DNA of 57,697 bases from Chryseosolibacter histidinae (GCF_018598225.1 NZ_JAHESF010000044.1:1-57697), one strand, 5' to 3'; positions 15,191-23,981 are shown, numbered from the stretch's first letter. Notes: generated by a model from the sequence alone, not told the origin. Program-made: numbers and translations.

Positions 15191-15351
15191 GACAGGATTT
15201 ACTGGATTTGCAGAATTGACAGGATGGTCGTGATAACATATTCAGGAAATCAGAAGTATCGTTTGTCTTTTATCCTGCTAATCTTATAATCCTGTTAATC
15301 CTGTAATCCTGTTAATCCTGGTCATCCTGTTAATCCTGATCCTGATCCTGT
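15191..15351. repeat. AATCCTG inverted array running into the rhodanese gene
   Basis: Left arm about 15191-15226 (GACAGGATTTACTGGATTTG). Right arm about 15270-15351 with some ten units of TAATCCTG, TCATCCTG and GATCCTG. The right arm continues past the stop codon (15322-15324) into the minus-strand rhodanese gene; read on the minus strand it encodes the C-terminal Gly-Ser-Gly-Ser-Gly-Leu-Thr-Gly and the TGA stop. Confidence 0.9.
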
Positions 15352-16191
15352 AGCGATAGGGCGACCGGTGCGCGACCACTCGCTCCATGATCCTACATAC
15401 AGTTGTGCCCCTTTAATTCCCGCGTGTTCCAGGGCCAGCAGCGTATGGCATGCTGTAACACCTGAGCCGCAGTGTACGATCACCTGCTGTGGCTTGCGTT
15501 CTTCCATCGCAGCTTTGTACTTTGAAGCAAGCTCCGCAGATGATCGGAAATTACCATCCTTATCAAGGTTGTCTATGTAAGGAATGTTCACGGCGCCGGG
15601 AATGTGGCCGGCGGTGAGATCGATAGGCTCACGTTCGCCCAGGTAACGGTATGCTTCGCGTACGTCGATCACCAGGTAGTTCGGGTCGGCGGCAGCATCG
15701 GCTACTTTATTAATGTCGGCAACGGGACGTTTCCACGCATCAAAAGGATATGGCGATGAAGCTGTGGGCACCGGAACAGCATTATCAAGCCGAATGCCCT
15801 GGCGTATGATGCCATCGAGACCGCCATCCACCACCTGTACGCGTTCATGACCTGCCGCCTTCAGCATCCACCAGAATCGCGCGGCAGCGTTGGCGCCGTT
15901 CTTGTCGTCATAAACGATCACATGCGACGACGGTGTGATACCGAGCCTGCCAAGCAATGCCGCGAATTTTTTTACGTCGGGTAGCGGATGCCTGCCTCCC
16001 ACAGCGGCGTTCTCCGGTTTTTCAGAGAGGTCGCGATCGAGATCCACGTGAATGGCACCTGCTGCATGGCCTGCCTGGTAGCGCGCGTAGGCGTCAGGCC
16101 CGCTGCGTGCATCGATAATAACGGCGTTCTTCTTGTTCAGCACGTCCTGCAATTCGTTTGCCGGGATCAGGGGAGTGTTTGTTTCGGTCAT
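15322..16191 (-). CDS. Sulfurtransferase with two rhodanese domains (3-mercaptopyruvate type)
   Basis: 289 residues, cytoplasmic. The N-terminal, catalytically inactive rhodanese domain spans about 1-135 (VIIDARSGPDAYARYQAGHAAGAIHVDL). The C-terminal active domain spans about 155-280 (LVIDVREAYRYLGE, TAGHIPGAVNIPY). The active-site loop is VHCGSGVTAC with catalytic Cys241. The loop CGSGVT matches 3-mercaptopyruvate sulfurtransferases, while thiosulfate enzymes usually have CRxGVT. It transfers sulfane sulfur to thiols or cyanide. The last eight residues (GSGSGLTG) and the stop are read from the intergenic repeat and are probably not part of the ancestral fold. Confidence 0.92.
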   Translation of the reverse strand: MTETNTPLIPANELQDVLNKKNAVIIDARSGPDAYARYQAGHAAGAIHVDLDRDLSEKPENAAVGGRHPLPDVKKFAALLGRLGITPSSHVIVYDDKNGANAAARFWWMLKAAGHERVQVVDGGLDGIIRQGIRLDNAVPVPTASSPYPFDAWKRPVADINKVADAAADPNYLVIDVREAYRYLGEREPIDLTAGHIPGAVNIPYIDNLDKDGNFRSSAELASKYKAAMEERKPQQVIVHCGSGVTACHTLLALEHAGIKGAQLYVGSWSEWSRTGRPIATGSGSGLTG

Positions 16192-16282
16192 AGTGTAAAG
16201 ATAAAAGATTGCGACACATAATTTTTACCTGAATACTGGGTCGCGGATTATTTTGATTGGGTGATAACGCTTATTTTTGATC

Positions 16283-17272
16283 ATGTCGCGCATCACCCTT
16301 GATAAGCTTCTAGGCATCGATTACCCCATGATCGTTGCACCGATGTTCCTGATCTCCAATACCAAAATGGTGAAGGCAGCGTTGGCCAGTGGCGTGAGCG
16401 CAGCTTTCCCGGCACTGAATTACAGAACCGACCAGGAGCTGCGTGCGGCCATCCGCGAGATCAAACAGTTCTCTTCAAAACCTTTCGGTGTAAACCTCAT
16501 CGTGAATCGCTCGAACCCGAAGTACAAAGGTCAGCTTGAGACGTTGGTGGAGCTCGGTGTCGATTACATTATCACTTCACTGGGCAATCCGAAAGAAACG
16601 ATCGAAAAATGCCGGCCCAAGGGTATCAAGGTGTTTTGTGATGTGGTGGACCTCCAGTATGCGCGCAAAGTTGAGGAGCTGGGAGCAGATGCTGTGATCG
16701 CTGTCAACAACAGGGCCGGAGGACATGCCGGTAACCTTGCGCCGCACGAGCTGGTGAAACTGTTAACGGAGAATTGCAGCATCCCCGTTATTTCCGCCGG
16801 TGGTATTGCCAAAGGTGAGGACCTGAAACAGGTGATAGACTGGGGTGCGGCAGGAGCATCCGTAGGCACGATCTTCATTGCGTGCGAAGAATCAGATGTT
16901 TCGCCTGAATACAAACAGGCCATGATCGATTACGGTGAAAAAGACATTGTTCGCACCACCAAATTATCCGGCTCACCGCTCACGGTCATCAACACGCCAT
17001 ACGTGCAGCAGCTGGGTACCAAAGCGAATCTGCTGGAGTGGATCCTCAACAATAACAAGACGTTGAAAAAATATGCCAAGATGCTCATCGCCCTGCGCGG
17101 TATGAAGGCTGTTGAAAAAGCCGCCTTCGGTGCCACCTATAAAACAGTCTGGTGTGCCGGCCCCGCCATCGAGCACGTCACGCGCATTCGAAAAATGGAA
17201 GACATCATCGGAACCCTGATCGCGGAATATAAAGCTGCGCAGCTCACCCAAGTCGCCAACTTTAAACTTTAA
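16283..17272 (+). CDS. FMN-dependent nitronate monooxygenase
   Basis: 329 residues from the ATG at 16283; an in-frame TTG lies two codons upstream. This is a TIM barrel of the nitronate monooxygenase / 2-nitropropane dioxygenase family: DYPMIVAPMFLISN at the start, DAVIAVNNRAGGHAGN (flavin site with the conserved His), PVISAGGIAKGEDLKQVIDWGAAGASVGTIF (phosphate-binding end). It oxidises alkyl nitronates such as propionate-3-nitronate to protect against these toxins. The promoter region is shared with the divergent rhodanese gene. The last residues (Asn-Phe-Lys-Leu) and the TAA come from in-phase repeat heptads (17258-17271). Confidence 0.92.
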   Translation: MSRITLDKLLGIDYPMIVAPMFLISNTKMVKAALASGVSAAFPALNYRTDQELRAAIREIKQFSSKPFGVNLIVNRSNPKYKGQLETLVELGVDYIITSLGNPKETIEKCRPKGIKVFCDVVDLQYARKVEELGADAVIAVNNRAGGHAGNLAPHELVKLLTENCSIPVISAGGIAKGEDLKQVIDWGAAGASVGTIFIACEESDVSPEYKQAMIDYGEKDIVRTTKLSGSPLTVINTPYVQQLGTKANLLEWILNNNKTLKKYAKMLIALRGMKAVEKAAFGATYKTVWCAGPAIEHVTRIRKMEDIIGTLIAEYKAAQLTQVANFKL

Positions 17273-17299
17273 ACTTCAAACTTCAAACTTCAAACTTTC
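17258..17299. repeat. Six perfect-phase AACTTTA / AACTTCA heptads bridging two convergent genes
   Basis: AACTTTA, AACTTTA, AACTTCA, AACTTCA, AACTTCA, AACTTTC occupy 17258-17299 without a break. The plus-strand stop TAA (17270-17272) and the minus-strand stop TGA (17290-17292, read as TCA) both lie inside the array. The intergenic space is thus entirely repeat. Confidence 0.95.
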
Positions 17300-18159
17300 T
17301 TCCGCTGCCCGATATACAGCGCGGTCATCACCAGCGCTGTGCCGAACAGTGTGTAGAGTGTGATCGGTTCGCCGAGCAGTATAGCCGCGTATAAAAAACC
17401 GAATACCGGGCAAAGGTACAGCCAGAGCGACGCCTTCACTGCGTCTGACTTCAGCAATCGCAGCCAGAGCTGAACAGCGAGAATGGACACAGGGAAGATG
17501 AGCCAGGCGAGTGAGAGCCAGAAACGGAGGTCGAAATGGTTTTCCTTCTCATGCATCACCACGGTAAAAGGAATGAGCAGCAGTCCGCCGATGAGCACCT
17601 GCCATGCGTTGATGCTGGTGCGGGAGAGCTTCCAGTTCACTGACGCATAATAAACGGCCCCGAGCGAATAAGCGATCATGCTGAACCCCAGCAGGATCAT
17701 GCCGGTAGGGGAGGCGTGGCTGGTTTTCAGGAGCGGATAACTTGCCACGATCACCCCGCCGATGCCCAGCGCGATGCTGAGCCACTCTCTCGCCAGTACT
17801 TTGCGTTTCATCCACAGCGCTGAGAAGATGCTGATGAAAAGTGGATTCAAGGCGATGGCCAGCGTAGTGATGCCGGGTGAGATGAAGTGCAGCGCAAAAA
17901 CAAAGATGCCCAAATAAAGGGTGGTGTTAAAAGCGCCGAAGAGCGTAAGTTGTTTCCACTCTGCGCCAGACGGAAGGCGACTTCGTTCCACGAGGTAGAC
18001 GTACGCCAGCAAAATACCTCCTGCACCGAGGAAGCGGATATTGAAGAGCACCAGGGGCTCAACAGAGAACAAGCCGAACTTCCCGGCAACGGAAGCCGAA
18101 GCCCAGGAAATGGCAAAGAGCAGACCCGTCAGGATCGGAGAAACCGGTTTATGCGTCAT
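17290..18159 (-). CDS. DMT-superfamily (EamA) membrane transporter
   Basis: 289 residues with about ten hydrophobic segments in two homologous halves, the EamA pattern. The first half starts ILTGLLFAISWASASVAGKFGLF, with RFLGAGGILLAYVYLV and ALNPLFISIFSALWMKRKV. The second half has SMIAYSLGAVYYASVNWKL, LSLAWLIFPVSILAVQLWLRLL and VFGFLYAAILLGEPITLYTLFG. It probably exports or exchanges a small metabolite across the inner membrane; the substrate is not predictable. The C-terminal Val and TGA stop derive from the shared repeat array. Confidence 0.92.
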   Translation of the reverse strand: MTHKPVSPILTGLLFAISWASASVAGKFGLFSVEPLVLFNIRFLGAGGILLAYVYLVERSRLPSGAEWKQLTLFGAFNTTLYLGIFVFALHFISPGITTLAIALNPLFISIFSALWMKRKVLAREWLSIALGIGGVIVASYPLLKTSHASPTGMILLGFSMIAYSLGAVYYASVNWKLSRTSINAWQVLIGGLLLIPFTVVMHEKENHFDLRFWLSLAWLIFPVSILAVQLWLRLLKSDAVKASLWLYLCPVFGFLYAAILLGEPITLYTLFGTALVMTALYIGQRKKV

Positions 18160-18302
18160 GGAAGGAAAACCCGCGCGAAGATGGGGGTAAAAATGTAAAC
18201 CACGAAAATGTTTCTTCGGGATTTACGGGCAGCCACGGCCGTGACTTCCTTCCGGATGGGCGCAATCGTTTTAAGGACCATGGCGCTCATCCCTTGACTG
18301 CA

Positions 18303-19439
18303 TCAGAAATTTGAGATCAGCAGGTTGAGATACTTCCGGTCGAGCTTATGTCCGTACCAGTCTTCGTAGGCAACATCGGTCCGTCGTGAGTCGAGGATTC
18401 CGAAGTCGCCTGAGAACTCCCACAAAGCAAAGCCGATGCGATGTTCTTTCAGGATGCCGAGCACATCGGTGAACCAAGCCATGAACACGTTGTGTGGCGT
18501 TTTGTTCCAGCAGCCGCATTCGCCGCAGTGCACACCCACGCCCTGCCTCGCGAGCTCACCCCATGGTTTGTAATATTCTTCGAGCATGGTTCTGCTGAGA
18601 TATTTTTCGCCCACCTGGCCGGGCCATTTGGGCTCTGGGAGGTTGTCAGGGTCTTTGTTGGCCCACGGCGCTTTATAATGCGAGATGATGCCAGGGAAAT
18701 ATCCGCGACAGCTTTGCGCGATGTTGAGGTCTGTTATTTCAGGGATCACGTTGTTGCCTACATTGTTGCCATCAGCGATCACCAGGTGCGAAGGGTTTTC
18801 TTTGCGGATGGCCGCAGCCGCACCCTGGGCTACTTTCCGGTACACGTCGCCGGGAACAGCGCTTGATCTGGAATGCTGATCGTTCATGTCTTCACGCATG
18901 CTGGGCTCATTCACCAGGTCGAAGCTGATCTTGCTGGCGGGAAGATGTTTGTAACGTTTGGCCCACATGTTCCAGTGAAAATAAAAAGCCTCTTGCGCTG
19001 CCTGATCTTTCCACAGGTTGTAGGGCTCATGAAACCCGGCGTTGATGCAGTAGCCAGGCGCGCGGTGGAGGTTGAGACTCACGTGCATGCCGTAGCGGTG
19101 CGCCATGGTCACCAGCTTGTCGATGCGGTCAACCGCCGCGTTGTCGATCTTGTATACATCATCGGGCGTAATATTCTTTGTGCGATCGATGTTCAGATAA
19201 TACGGATAGGCTATGGGTATCCTCACGAAGTCGAAACCCCAGTCACGCATCCAACGGAAATAATCTTCCGTGGTGGGTTTCCGTGACTGCGCGGGGTCGG
19301 GCGAAAAGAAATCAAGCAGGTTAAAACCTTTCCATTTTGGGAGCGGGTTGGTTTTCTGCGCTGTGGCAAACATGGAAGCGGGCAGGCTGAGGGCGGCCGT
19401 ACCCAACGCTGTTGTTGTGATGAAGTTTCGCCTGTTCAT
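18303..19439 (-). CDS. Exported glycoside hydrolase family 5 (endoglucanase-like)
   Basis: 378 residues. MNRRNFITTTALGTAALSLPASMFA contains a twin-arginine-like RR and suggests Tat export. The GH5 TIM barrel starts KWKGFNLLDFFSP; DWGFDFVRIPIAYPYYL holds the conserved Arg, and HVSLNLHRAPGY the conserved His strand. The acid/base is Glu178 in FDLVNEPS and the nucleophile is Glu341 in FALWEFSGDFGILDS. It cleaves beta-1,4-linked glucans or mannans; the exact specificity is unknown. It is a single gene. Together with the GH20 and the exported oxidoreductases it points to polysaccharide use. Confidence 0.92.
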   Translation of the reverse strand: MNRRNFITTTALGTAALSLPASMFATAQKTNPLPKWKGFNLLDFFSPDPAQSRKPTTEDYFRWMRDWGFDFVRIPIAYPYYLNIDRTKNITPDDVYKIDNAAVDRIDKLVTMAHRYGMHVSLNLHRAPGYCINAGFHEPYNLWKDQAAQEAFYFHWNMWAKRYKHLPASKISFDLVNEPSMREDMNDQHSRSSAVPGDVYRKVAQGAAAAIRKENPSHLVIADGNNVGNNVIPEITDLNIAQSCRGYFPGIISHYKAPWANKDPDNLPEPKWPGQVGEKYLSRTMLEEYYKPWGELARQGVGVHCGECGCWNKTPHNVFMAWFTDVLGILKEHRIGFALWEFSGDFGILDSRRTDVAYEDWYGHKLDRKYLNLLISNF

Positions 19440-19526
19440 AAGAATGTATAATATCTCCTGAAGTTAAGCAGGTATAGCATAGCAGGCAAGTACCTGTGAC
19501 ACCAGCTGGAACCCTGACCGGCATAA

Positions 19527-19534
19527 TATTTTTG
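19527..19534 (+). promoter_or_regulatory. Candidate -7 element of the DUF4142 gene
   Basis: TATTTTTG is an exact match to TAnnTTTG, 28 bases before the start codon. No TTTG is seen at the expected -33 position, so only the -7 box is supported. Confidence 0.4.
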
Positions 19535-19562
19535 AAGTCGATAGGTAACAACAACTTAGATT

Positions 19563-20141
19563 ATGAAAAACAACATTCCTTACATTTTTGCACTGCTTTT
19601 CCTGTTCGCCTTCACCGCATGCGAAACGAAAAAAAGCGACGATAGTGTAGCCGTGGCAGAAGATCAGAATGAAAAGAAGGACTCAAGCGCCAAAGACGCT
19701 TCTGAATTTTCCGTGGATGCTTCCAAGTTTGCCGTAGAGGCAGCGGATGGCGGCCTGCTTGAAGTACAGCTCGGCACCCTTGCGCTGACAAAGGCTGCTT
19801 CTCCGCAGGTGAAAAAGTTTGCACAGATGATGGTTGACGATCACACCAAAGCAAACAATGAGTTGAAAGCGCTTGCCGGCAAGAAGAATATAACGTTGCC
19901 CACGGTCATGAGTGAAGATTGCCAGAAAAAATATTATGACTTAGATCAGAAACGGGGCGCGGATTTCGATAAAGATTATATGGACCTGATGGTGAAAGAT
20001 CACAAAGACGACATCGATGAATTCGAAAAAGCCGCTGAAAAAAGTGAAGACCCTGATGTCAAGTCATGGGCTGCCGGCAAAGTAACAACATTGCGCCATC
20101 ACCTCGAAGAAGCGCAGCGGGTTCGCGATGCGTTGAAGTGA
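19563..20141 (+). CDS. DUF4142 lipoprotein
   Basis: 192 residues. The N-terminal signal ends with the lipobox-like AFTAC (Cys20). A charged linker rich in Lys, Asp and Ser (about 22-50) precedes the DUF4142 helical domain (about 55-192): FAVEAADGGLLEVQLGTLAL, VKKFAQMMVDDHTKANNELKALA, and the C-terminal DIDEFEKAAEKSEDPDVKSWA and LRHHLEEAQRV. This ferritin-like four-helix domain occurs in many envelope proteins of Bacteroidota and Proteobacteria and is often stress-induced; the biochemical role is unknown. It has its own terminator. Confidence 0.9.
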   Translation: MKNNIPYIFALLFLFAFTACETKKSDDSVAVAEDQNEKKDSSAKDASEFSVDASKFAVEAADGGLLEVQLGTLALTKAASPQVKKFAQMMVDDHTKANNELKALAGKKNITLPTVMSEDCQKKYYDLDQKRGADFDKDYMDLMVKDHKDDIDEFEKAAEKSEDPDVKSWAAGKVTTLRHHLEEAQRVRDALK

Positions 20142-20184
20142 TGCATGACTCTGAAGTCATTCAGTCGTTTAGTTAGATAAAAAG

Positions 20185-20215
20185 AAAAAGCCTGAATTGA
20201 AACGCAGGCTTTTTT
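20185..20215 (+). terminator. Intrinsic terminator after the DUF4142 gene
   Basis: AAAAAGCCTG, loop AATTGAAACG, CAGGCTTTTTT. It lies 44 bases after the stop codon. Confidence 0.88.
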
Positions 20216-20250
20216 AGTAATAATTGATCAATCAGAAAAAACACGATACT

Positions 20251-20532
20251 ATGAAATGCATCAGACAGATTTTAGCGGGGATAATGGCAATGATAGGTGT
20301 GTATATGCTGTCGGCATGTTCAGGTACCGAGAAATTTTCTCCGCGTTCGCAGCAGAAAGTAACCGCGAGAACGCCAGTGACCGGATGGGTGTGGGAACCG
20401 CAATACTATGTTTACAACGGCCGATACCGGTTTGTAAGGGGACATTATCGCAAGCTTATTTCCAGGAAGGCATACCTGAAAAGATCGCTCCGTGGAAACG
20501 GACCGGCGCAGTCATATGCAGCAGCGCGGTAG
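20251..20532 (+). CDS. Small lipoprotein with an aromatic/YxWxxG-like motif
   Basis: 93 residues from the ATG at 20251; the frame is open to 20224, but that part lacks a signal. MKCIRQILAGIMAMIGVYMLSAC is a lipoprotein signal with Cys23. The mature part contains VTGWVWEPQYYVYNGRYRFVRGHYRK, which resembles the YxWxxGxW aromatic repeats of envelope proteins that package or coat surfaces. The tail is basic. Function unknown. Confidence 0.72.
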   Translation: MKCIRQILAGIMAMIGVYMLSACSGTEKFSPRSQQKVTARTPVTGWVWEPQYYVYNGRYRFVRGHYRKLISRKAYLKRSLRGNGPAQSYAAAR

Positions 20533-20696
20533 TGCCTGGGGAATGTTTTCGCCCAATGGGGTATGCTCCTTTATCGGGTCGCCGCTATTCATCTTTATTA
20601 TGGACCGTATATCGTAAAAAACGGAAAGTCTGTTCGATGGCATAATTTATTTTTAAGCGCACGCGGATAGATGTTAAACCGTTAAAATTTATAACA

Positions 20697-21116
20697 ATGA
20701 AAAAAATGTTGATGACCATGGCCGGATCGCTTCTGATAGGTTTATCCGTGCTTCACGCGCAGACTGATACAACGCGTAACAAACAGCAACAGCGAACGCA
20801 GACACCGACACAGTCTCCTGTGCCTCAGCCGCAGACACCTACTCCGGCGCAGCAGGGAAACCAGTATCGCACGCAGGACATGATGGTGGTGCCGCAGGAC
20901 CAGGTACCCTCTACGTTACGTCAAACCCTGCAGGGAACCCAGTATAAAGGATGGGAAAATTCCACCCTCTACCAGGACAGGGGCACAGGTGAGTATTCAC
21001 TGGATATTAACAACGGTTCCGCTACACCAAAAACGTACCGGTTCGATAAGAATGGAAAAGTGATAGACAATGCCAACAGGCCGCAGCAGAGCGGGGGAGG
21101 CCTCAAAGATCAATAA
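20697..21116 (+). CDS. Secreted small protein, PepSY-like C-terminus
   Basis: 139 residues. The signal peptide MKKMLMTMAGSLLIGLSVLHAQ is followed by a low-complexity region rich in Gln, Thr and Pro (about 23-65). The C-terminal part has VPSTLRQTLQGTQYKGWENSTLYQDRGTGEYSLDIN and PKTYRFDKNGKVID. This is the pattern of PepSY-like or BLIP-like small domains in Bacteroidota, where a helix is followed by a hairpin. No enzymatic motif is visible. It probably acts in the periplasm or at the surface. Confidence 0.75.
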   Translation: MKKMLMTMAGSLLIGLSVLHAQTDTTRNKQQQRTQTPTQSPVPQPQTPTPAQQGNQYRTQDMMVVPQDQVPSTLRQTLQGTQYKGWENSTLYQDRGTGEYSLDINNGSATPKTYRFDKNGKVIDNANRPQQSGGGLKDQ

Positions 21117-21147
21117 GTGAGTTAGTGAATAAGTGAGATTAGTAAAA

Positions 21148-21179
21148 GAAGAGGCTGTACTTTGTGACAGCCTCTTTTT
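21148..21179 (+). terminator. Intrinsic terminator after the secreted small protein
   Basis: AAGAGGCTGT, loop ACTTTGTG, ACAGCCTCTTTTT. It lies about 33 bases after the stop codon. Confidence 0.9.
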
Positions 21180-21278
21180 ATGAATGCACGTTCCCGCTGA
21201 TTCGCTGGTGAAGCAGATATTATCAGTGTCTATCTGCGTTCCCGATAGCGATCGGAGCTTCGGGAACAAAATTGAGAC

Positions 21279-21743
21279 TTATTTGAAATGATAGAGCAGC
21301 ACAACGGTTGCCGTAAATGCAGGTTTGGGATTGTCTTTGATCTCGAGCACGGCTTCCAGGCCGGTCTTGGCAATGCCCCGCAGGTTGACCAGTGATGCCA
21401 GTTTTACACGGAGTCTCACTTCGCTGTCAACCACCACGGGCTGATTGAATTTCAGGTCTTCGATGCCATAATTGATCAGCATCTTGATGTTGTTGATCTC
21501 CGCGATCTGGTTCCACAGGTACGGTACAAGAGACAGCGCCAGGTATCCGTGAGCGATCGTTTTTTTGAACGGGCTCTCTGTTTCGGCTCTCCGGGCATCG
21601 GTGTGGATCCACTGATGGTCGAGGGTGGCCTCTGCAAATTGATTGATGCGTGCCTGGTCTATCTTCACGTACTCCGATACGCCCAGGTCTTGTCCGAGAT
21701 ACTGTTCAAACTCCTGAAAACTTCCAACGATTACTTTGGCCAT
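21279..21743 (-). CDS. MaoC-family dehydratase ((R)-enoyl-CoA hydratase type)
   Basis: 154 residues, the usual length for a single hot-dog domain. The catalytic loop EATLDHQWIHTD holds the Asp and His of the hydratase site, followed by PFKKTIAHGYLALSLVPYL, the hot-dog helix. It hydrates enoyl-CoA substrates, with a likely role in fatty acid oxidation or synthesis side reactions. It is a single gene; no fatty acid genes are adjacent. Confidence 0.92.
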   Translation of the reverse strand: MAKVIVGSFQEFEQYLGQDLGVSEYVKIDQARINQFAEATLDHQWIHTDARRAETESPFKKTIAHGYLALSLVPYLWNQIAEINNIKMLINYGIEDLKFNQPVVVDSEVRLRVKLASLVNLRGIAKTGLEAVLEIKDNPKPAFTATVVLLYHFK

Positions 21744-21911
21744 AGGGTTGATTAAGGTTCTAAAAATAGTTGCTTGGTTGCAATGCGCAAGCGATGAGGA
21801 GAAATAAAATTAGAAAATACTGTCTTTCGGACAAGGTACCAGTAAAATCTGCAGTTCGTGTTACGCAAATGGGGATGTTTCGCTGTCGCTCAACATGACG
21901 GAGGGCGCTCG

Positions 21912-23003
21912 TCATTTTTTGTCTTTTTTAAGACGGATCGTTTTCCCTTCTTTGGCCGACTGCCTAGCAGCATCCAGGATCTCCATCGCAATAACGTTGA
22001 TGGGCAGTGAAGAGAGGTCGGTATCTTTTACCACCTCCGTGCCACGCACAACAGCAGCGAGATAAACAAAAGGATTGTCGAAGGCAGGCGCCGGAAATTG
22101 CTTTTGCTGTATGGGGTCATCGCCGATCTGCATTGAAAGCGTGCTGCGGTCAGCCTTGAGGTAGCCGGTCTGGCCGTACACCTCCATATCTTTTCGATTG
22201 TAGGGCCAGTTCCACGACGCTTGGATCACTCCCTGCATTTTGGGATAGGTGACAATAATGGTGGCTTCATCATCCACTTTCGGGTAGATGTCGGGTTTGA
22301 TCTGCTGGGTGATGGCCGTTACGCTTTCAGGGCGCTCGCCGTTCAGCAGCCACGTGATCAGGTTGGCACCATAACACCCGAAGTCCATGAGGGCTCCGCC
22401 ACCGTTCAGCACCGGATCTGTGAGCCATTGAAGGAACTCCTGGTTCACGCCGATCTCTTTGGGGCCGCGGTGACCGTCATGCACCACGATCTTGCGAAGG
22501 TCACCGATGCTTTTATCTCCATAGACCATCCGGTATGCCTGGTGGTTGCTGCCGTACCAGGTGGTCTCATAGTTCGTGAGCAGGTGGATATTGTGTTTCT
22601 TCGCGAGCGCCTCCATCTGCCGGGCATGATCAAGGCTCACGGCGAGGGGTTTCTCCACCATCACATGCACCTTCAGGGGCGCACATTTCTTGACAACCTC
22701 CAGGTGATCATAAATGCTGTTGAAGGCAGTAACAGCCTCCGGTTTCGCTTTCGCCAGCATCTCATCAAGTGTGGGATAAAGAAGGTCGAGACTGAGGTTG
22801 TATCGCTTCAGGTAGCGCTCTGCCAGTGCGCGGTCAGACTCAGCTATGCCTACGATCTGGATCTCGCCACGGTTAGCGCTTCCCAGCAGCCCGTGAACGT
22901 GCGAGTGAGAGAGCCCCGCGATACCGATGCGGAGTGGCTTGGATGGCTGCTGACCATAGGAAAGCACAACGGGAAGAAGGAGAAGTAAGAGAATGTTTTT
23001 CAT
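21912..23003 (-). CDS. Exported Gfo/Idh/MocA family oxidoreductase (Sec signal)
   Basis: 363 residues. MKNILLLLLLPVVLSYGQ is a Sec-type signal peptide, unlike the Tat-type signals of the other two family members in the window. The Rossmann start is LRIGIAGLSHSHVHGLLG, where the glycine pattern is modified to G-x-x-x-S-H-x-H. VHVMVEKPLAVSLDHAR has the EKP lysine. GGGALMDFGCYGANLITWLL is the typical second-domain helix. It probably acts on sugars, but if the protein crosses the membrane unfolded the cofactor must bind in the periplasm, which makes true dehydrogenase activity uncertain. It is flanked by repeats on the 5' side. Confidence 0.9.
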   Translation of the reverse strand: MKNILLLLLLPVVLSYGQQPSKPLRIGIAGLSHSHVHGLLGSANRGEIQIVGIAESDRALAERYLKRYNLSLDLLYPTLDEMLAKAKPEAVTAFNSIYDHLEVVKKCAPLKVHVMVEKPLAVSLDHARQMEALAKKHNIHLLTNYETTWYGSNHQAYRMVYGDKSIGDLRKIVVHDGHRGPKEIGVNQEFLQWLTDPVLNGGGALMDFGCYGANLITWLLNGERPESVTAITQQIKPDIYPKVDDEATIIVTYPKMQGVIQASWNWPYNRKDMEVYGQTGYLKADRSTLSMQIGDDPIQQKQFPAPAFDNPFVYLAAVVRGTEVVKDTDLSSLPINVIAMEILDAARQSAKEGKTIRLKKDKK

Positions 23004-23062
23004 AAGGCCAGGTTAGGTAACATCGGATGATCGTGAAATCTCCCTAAATGTACACCAATAAA

Positions 23063-23160
23063 TGGTAATCGGTAAACGGTATTCAGTAACCGGTTTGATC
23101 ACATAACATGACTCATCACCGATTACCGATTACCGATTACTGATTACTGATTATCGATTA
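23063..23160. repeat. GATTACC heptad repeats as an inverted pair, overlapping the surE stop
   Basis: Left arm 23063-23094 (GGTAATC, GGTAAAC, GGTATTC, AGTAACC). Right arm about 23114-23160 (CATCACC, GATTACC, GATTACC, GATTACT, GATTACT, GATTATC, GATTA). The last heptad overlaps the surE stop codon (23158-23160 on the minus strand). Confidence 0.9.
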
Positions 23161-23895
23161 AGCCGGCAGCTCCTGATGCTGTACCCGTACCAGCTCTTCT
23201 TCATTGGTGAGGTCAAGCCGCAGGGGTGTAATAGATACATAACCCTGTTCCACCGCCCACCGGTCTGTTCCTTCTTCGGCGGGCTCGAGCGGCGCCACGG
23301 TAAACCAGTAGTGTTTTCTTCCCATCGGATCCGTGCCGGGCACAACCCTGCCATCGTACTGACGAACAGATTGCCGGGTCCATTTCATACCTTGCGGGTC
23401 TTTCGGAAAGTTCACATTCACGAGTGAGAGGTGAGGATTCTCGAGCAATGTAGCCAGCGTTTTCTCCACATATGGCTCGAGCAGATCGAAGTCGGGTTCT
23501 GTTTTTCCTGCCGGTGTGCTCAGGGCTATCCCCTTCATGCCAAGCAGCACCGCCTGTTTCGCACCTGCCAGCGTGCCTGAATGCCACATCGCGTTGCCGA
23601 GGTTTGCACCCATGTTGATGCCCGAAAGCACAACGTCTGTTTTTTGCCAGAGATGTGAACCGAGCGCGACACAATCCGCCGGTGTACCGTTCACCCGGTA
23701 AGCTTCTATACCCTCGAAGGTGATGGGTGATTTTTTATAAAAGAGCGGCCTCGAAGCCGTGATGGCATGGCCCATGGAAGATTGTTCTACATCGGGTGCT
23801 ACTACGCGCACTTCGCCAAAACGTGTAGCGATCCTGGCCAGGGCGGCAATGCCCGGGCTGTAAATTCCGTCATCGTTCGTTACCAGTATTCTCAT
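23158..23895 (-). CDS. surE: 5'/3'-nucleotidase SurE
   Basis: 245 residues, the usual length. The N-terminal [16 protein letters not shown] contains the metal-binding Asp-Asp pair (8-9). [20 protein letters not shown] has the second conserved loop, and [31 protein letters not shown] the characteristic Asn-rich metal and substrate loop. It dephosphorylates nucleoside monophosphates and is linked to survival in stationary phase. It is divergent from the lipid kinase gene, with only 86 bases between. The TAA stop is part of a GATTA repeat heptad. Confidence 0.96.
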   Translation of the reverse strand: MRILVTNDDGIYSPGIAALARIATRFGEVRVVAPDVEQSSMGHAITASRPLFYKKSPITFEGIEAYRVNGTPADCVALGSHLWQKTDVVLSGINMGANLGNAMWHSGTLAGAKQAVLLGMKGIALSTPAGKTEPDFDLLEPYVEKTLATLLENPHLSLVNVNFPKDPQGMKWTRQSVRQYDGRVVPGTDPMGRKHYWFTVAPLEPAEEGTDRWAVEQGYVSITPLRLDLTNEEELVRVQHQELPA

Positions 23896-23981
23896 GCTAA
23901 TGCCCTTAATATTTTCATTCCATCGGTCCGACAGGTGTATGGTATGGGATTCTTATAAGCGCATAGCTAGAATGTTCGCGA

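Noticed and set aside
20256-20645. A 129-codon frame overlapping the small lipoprotein gene.
   Set aside because: It is a frame shadow: the overlapping frame has a clear lipoprotein signal and this one has none.
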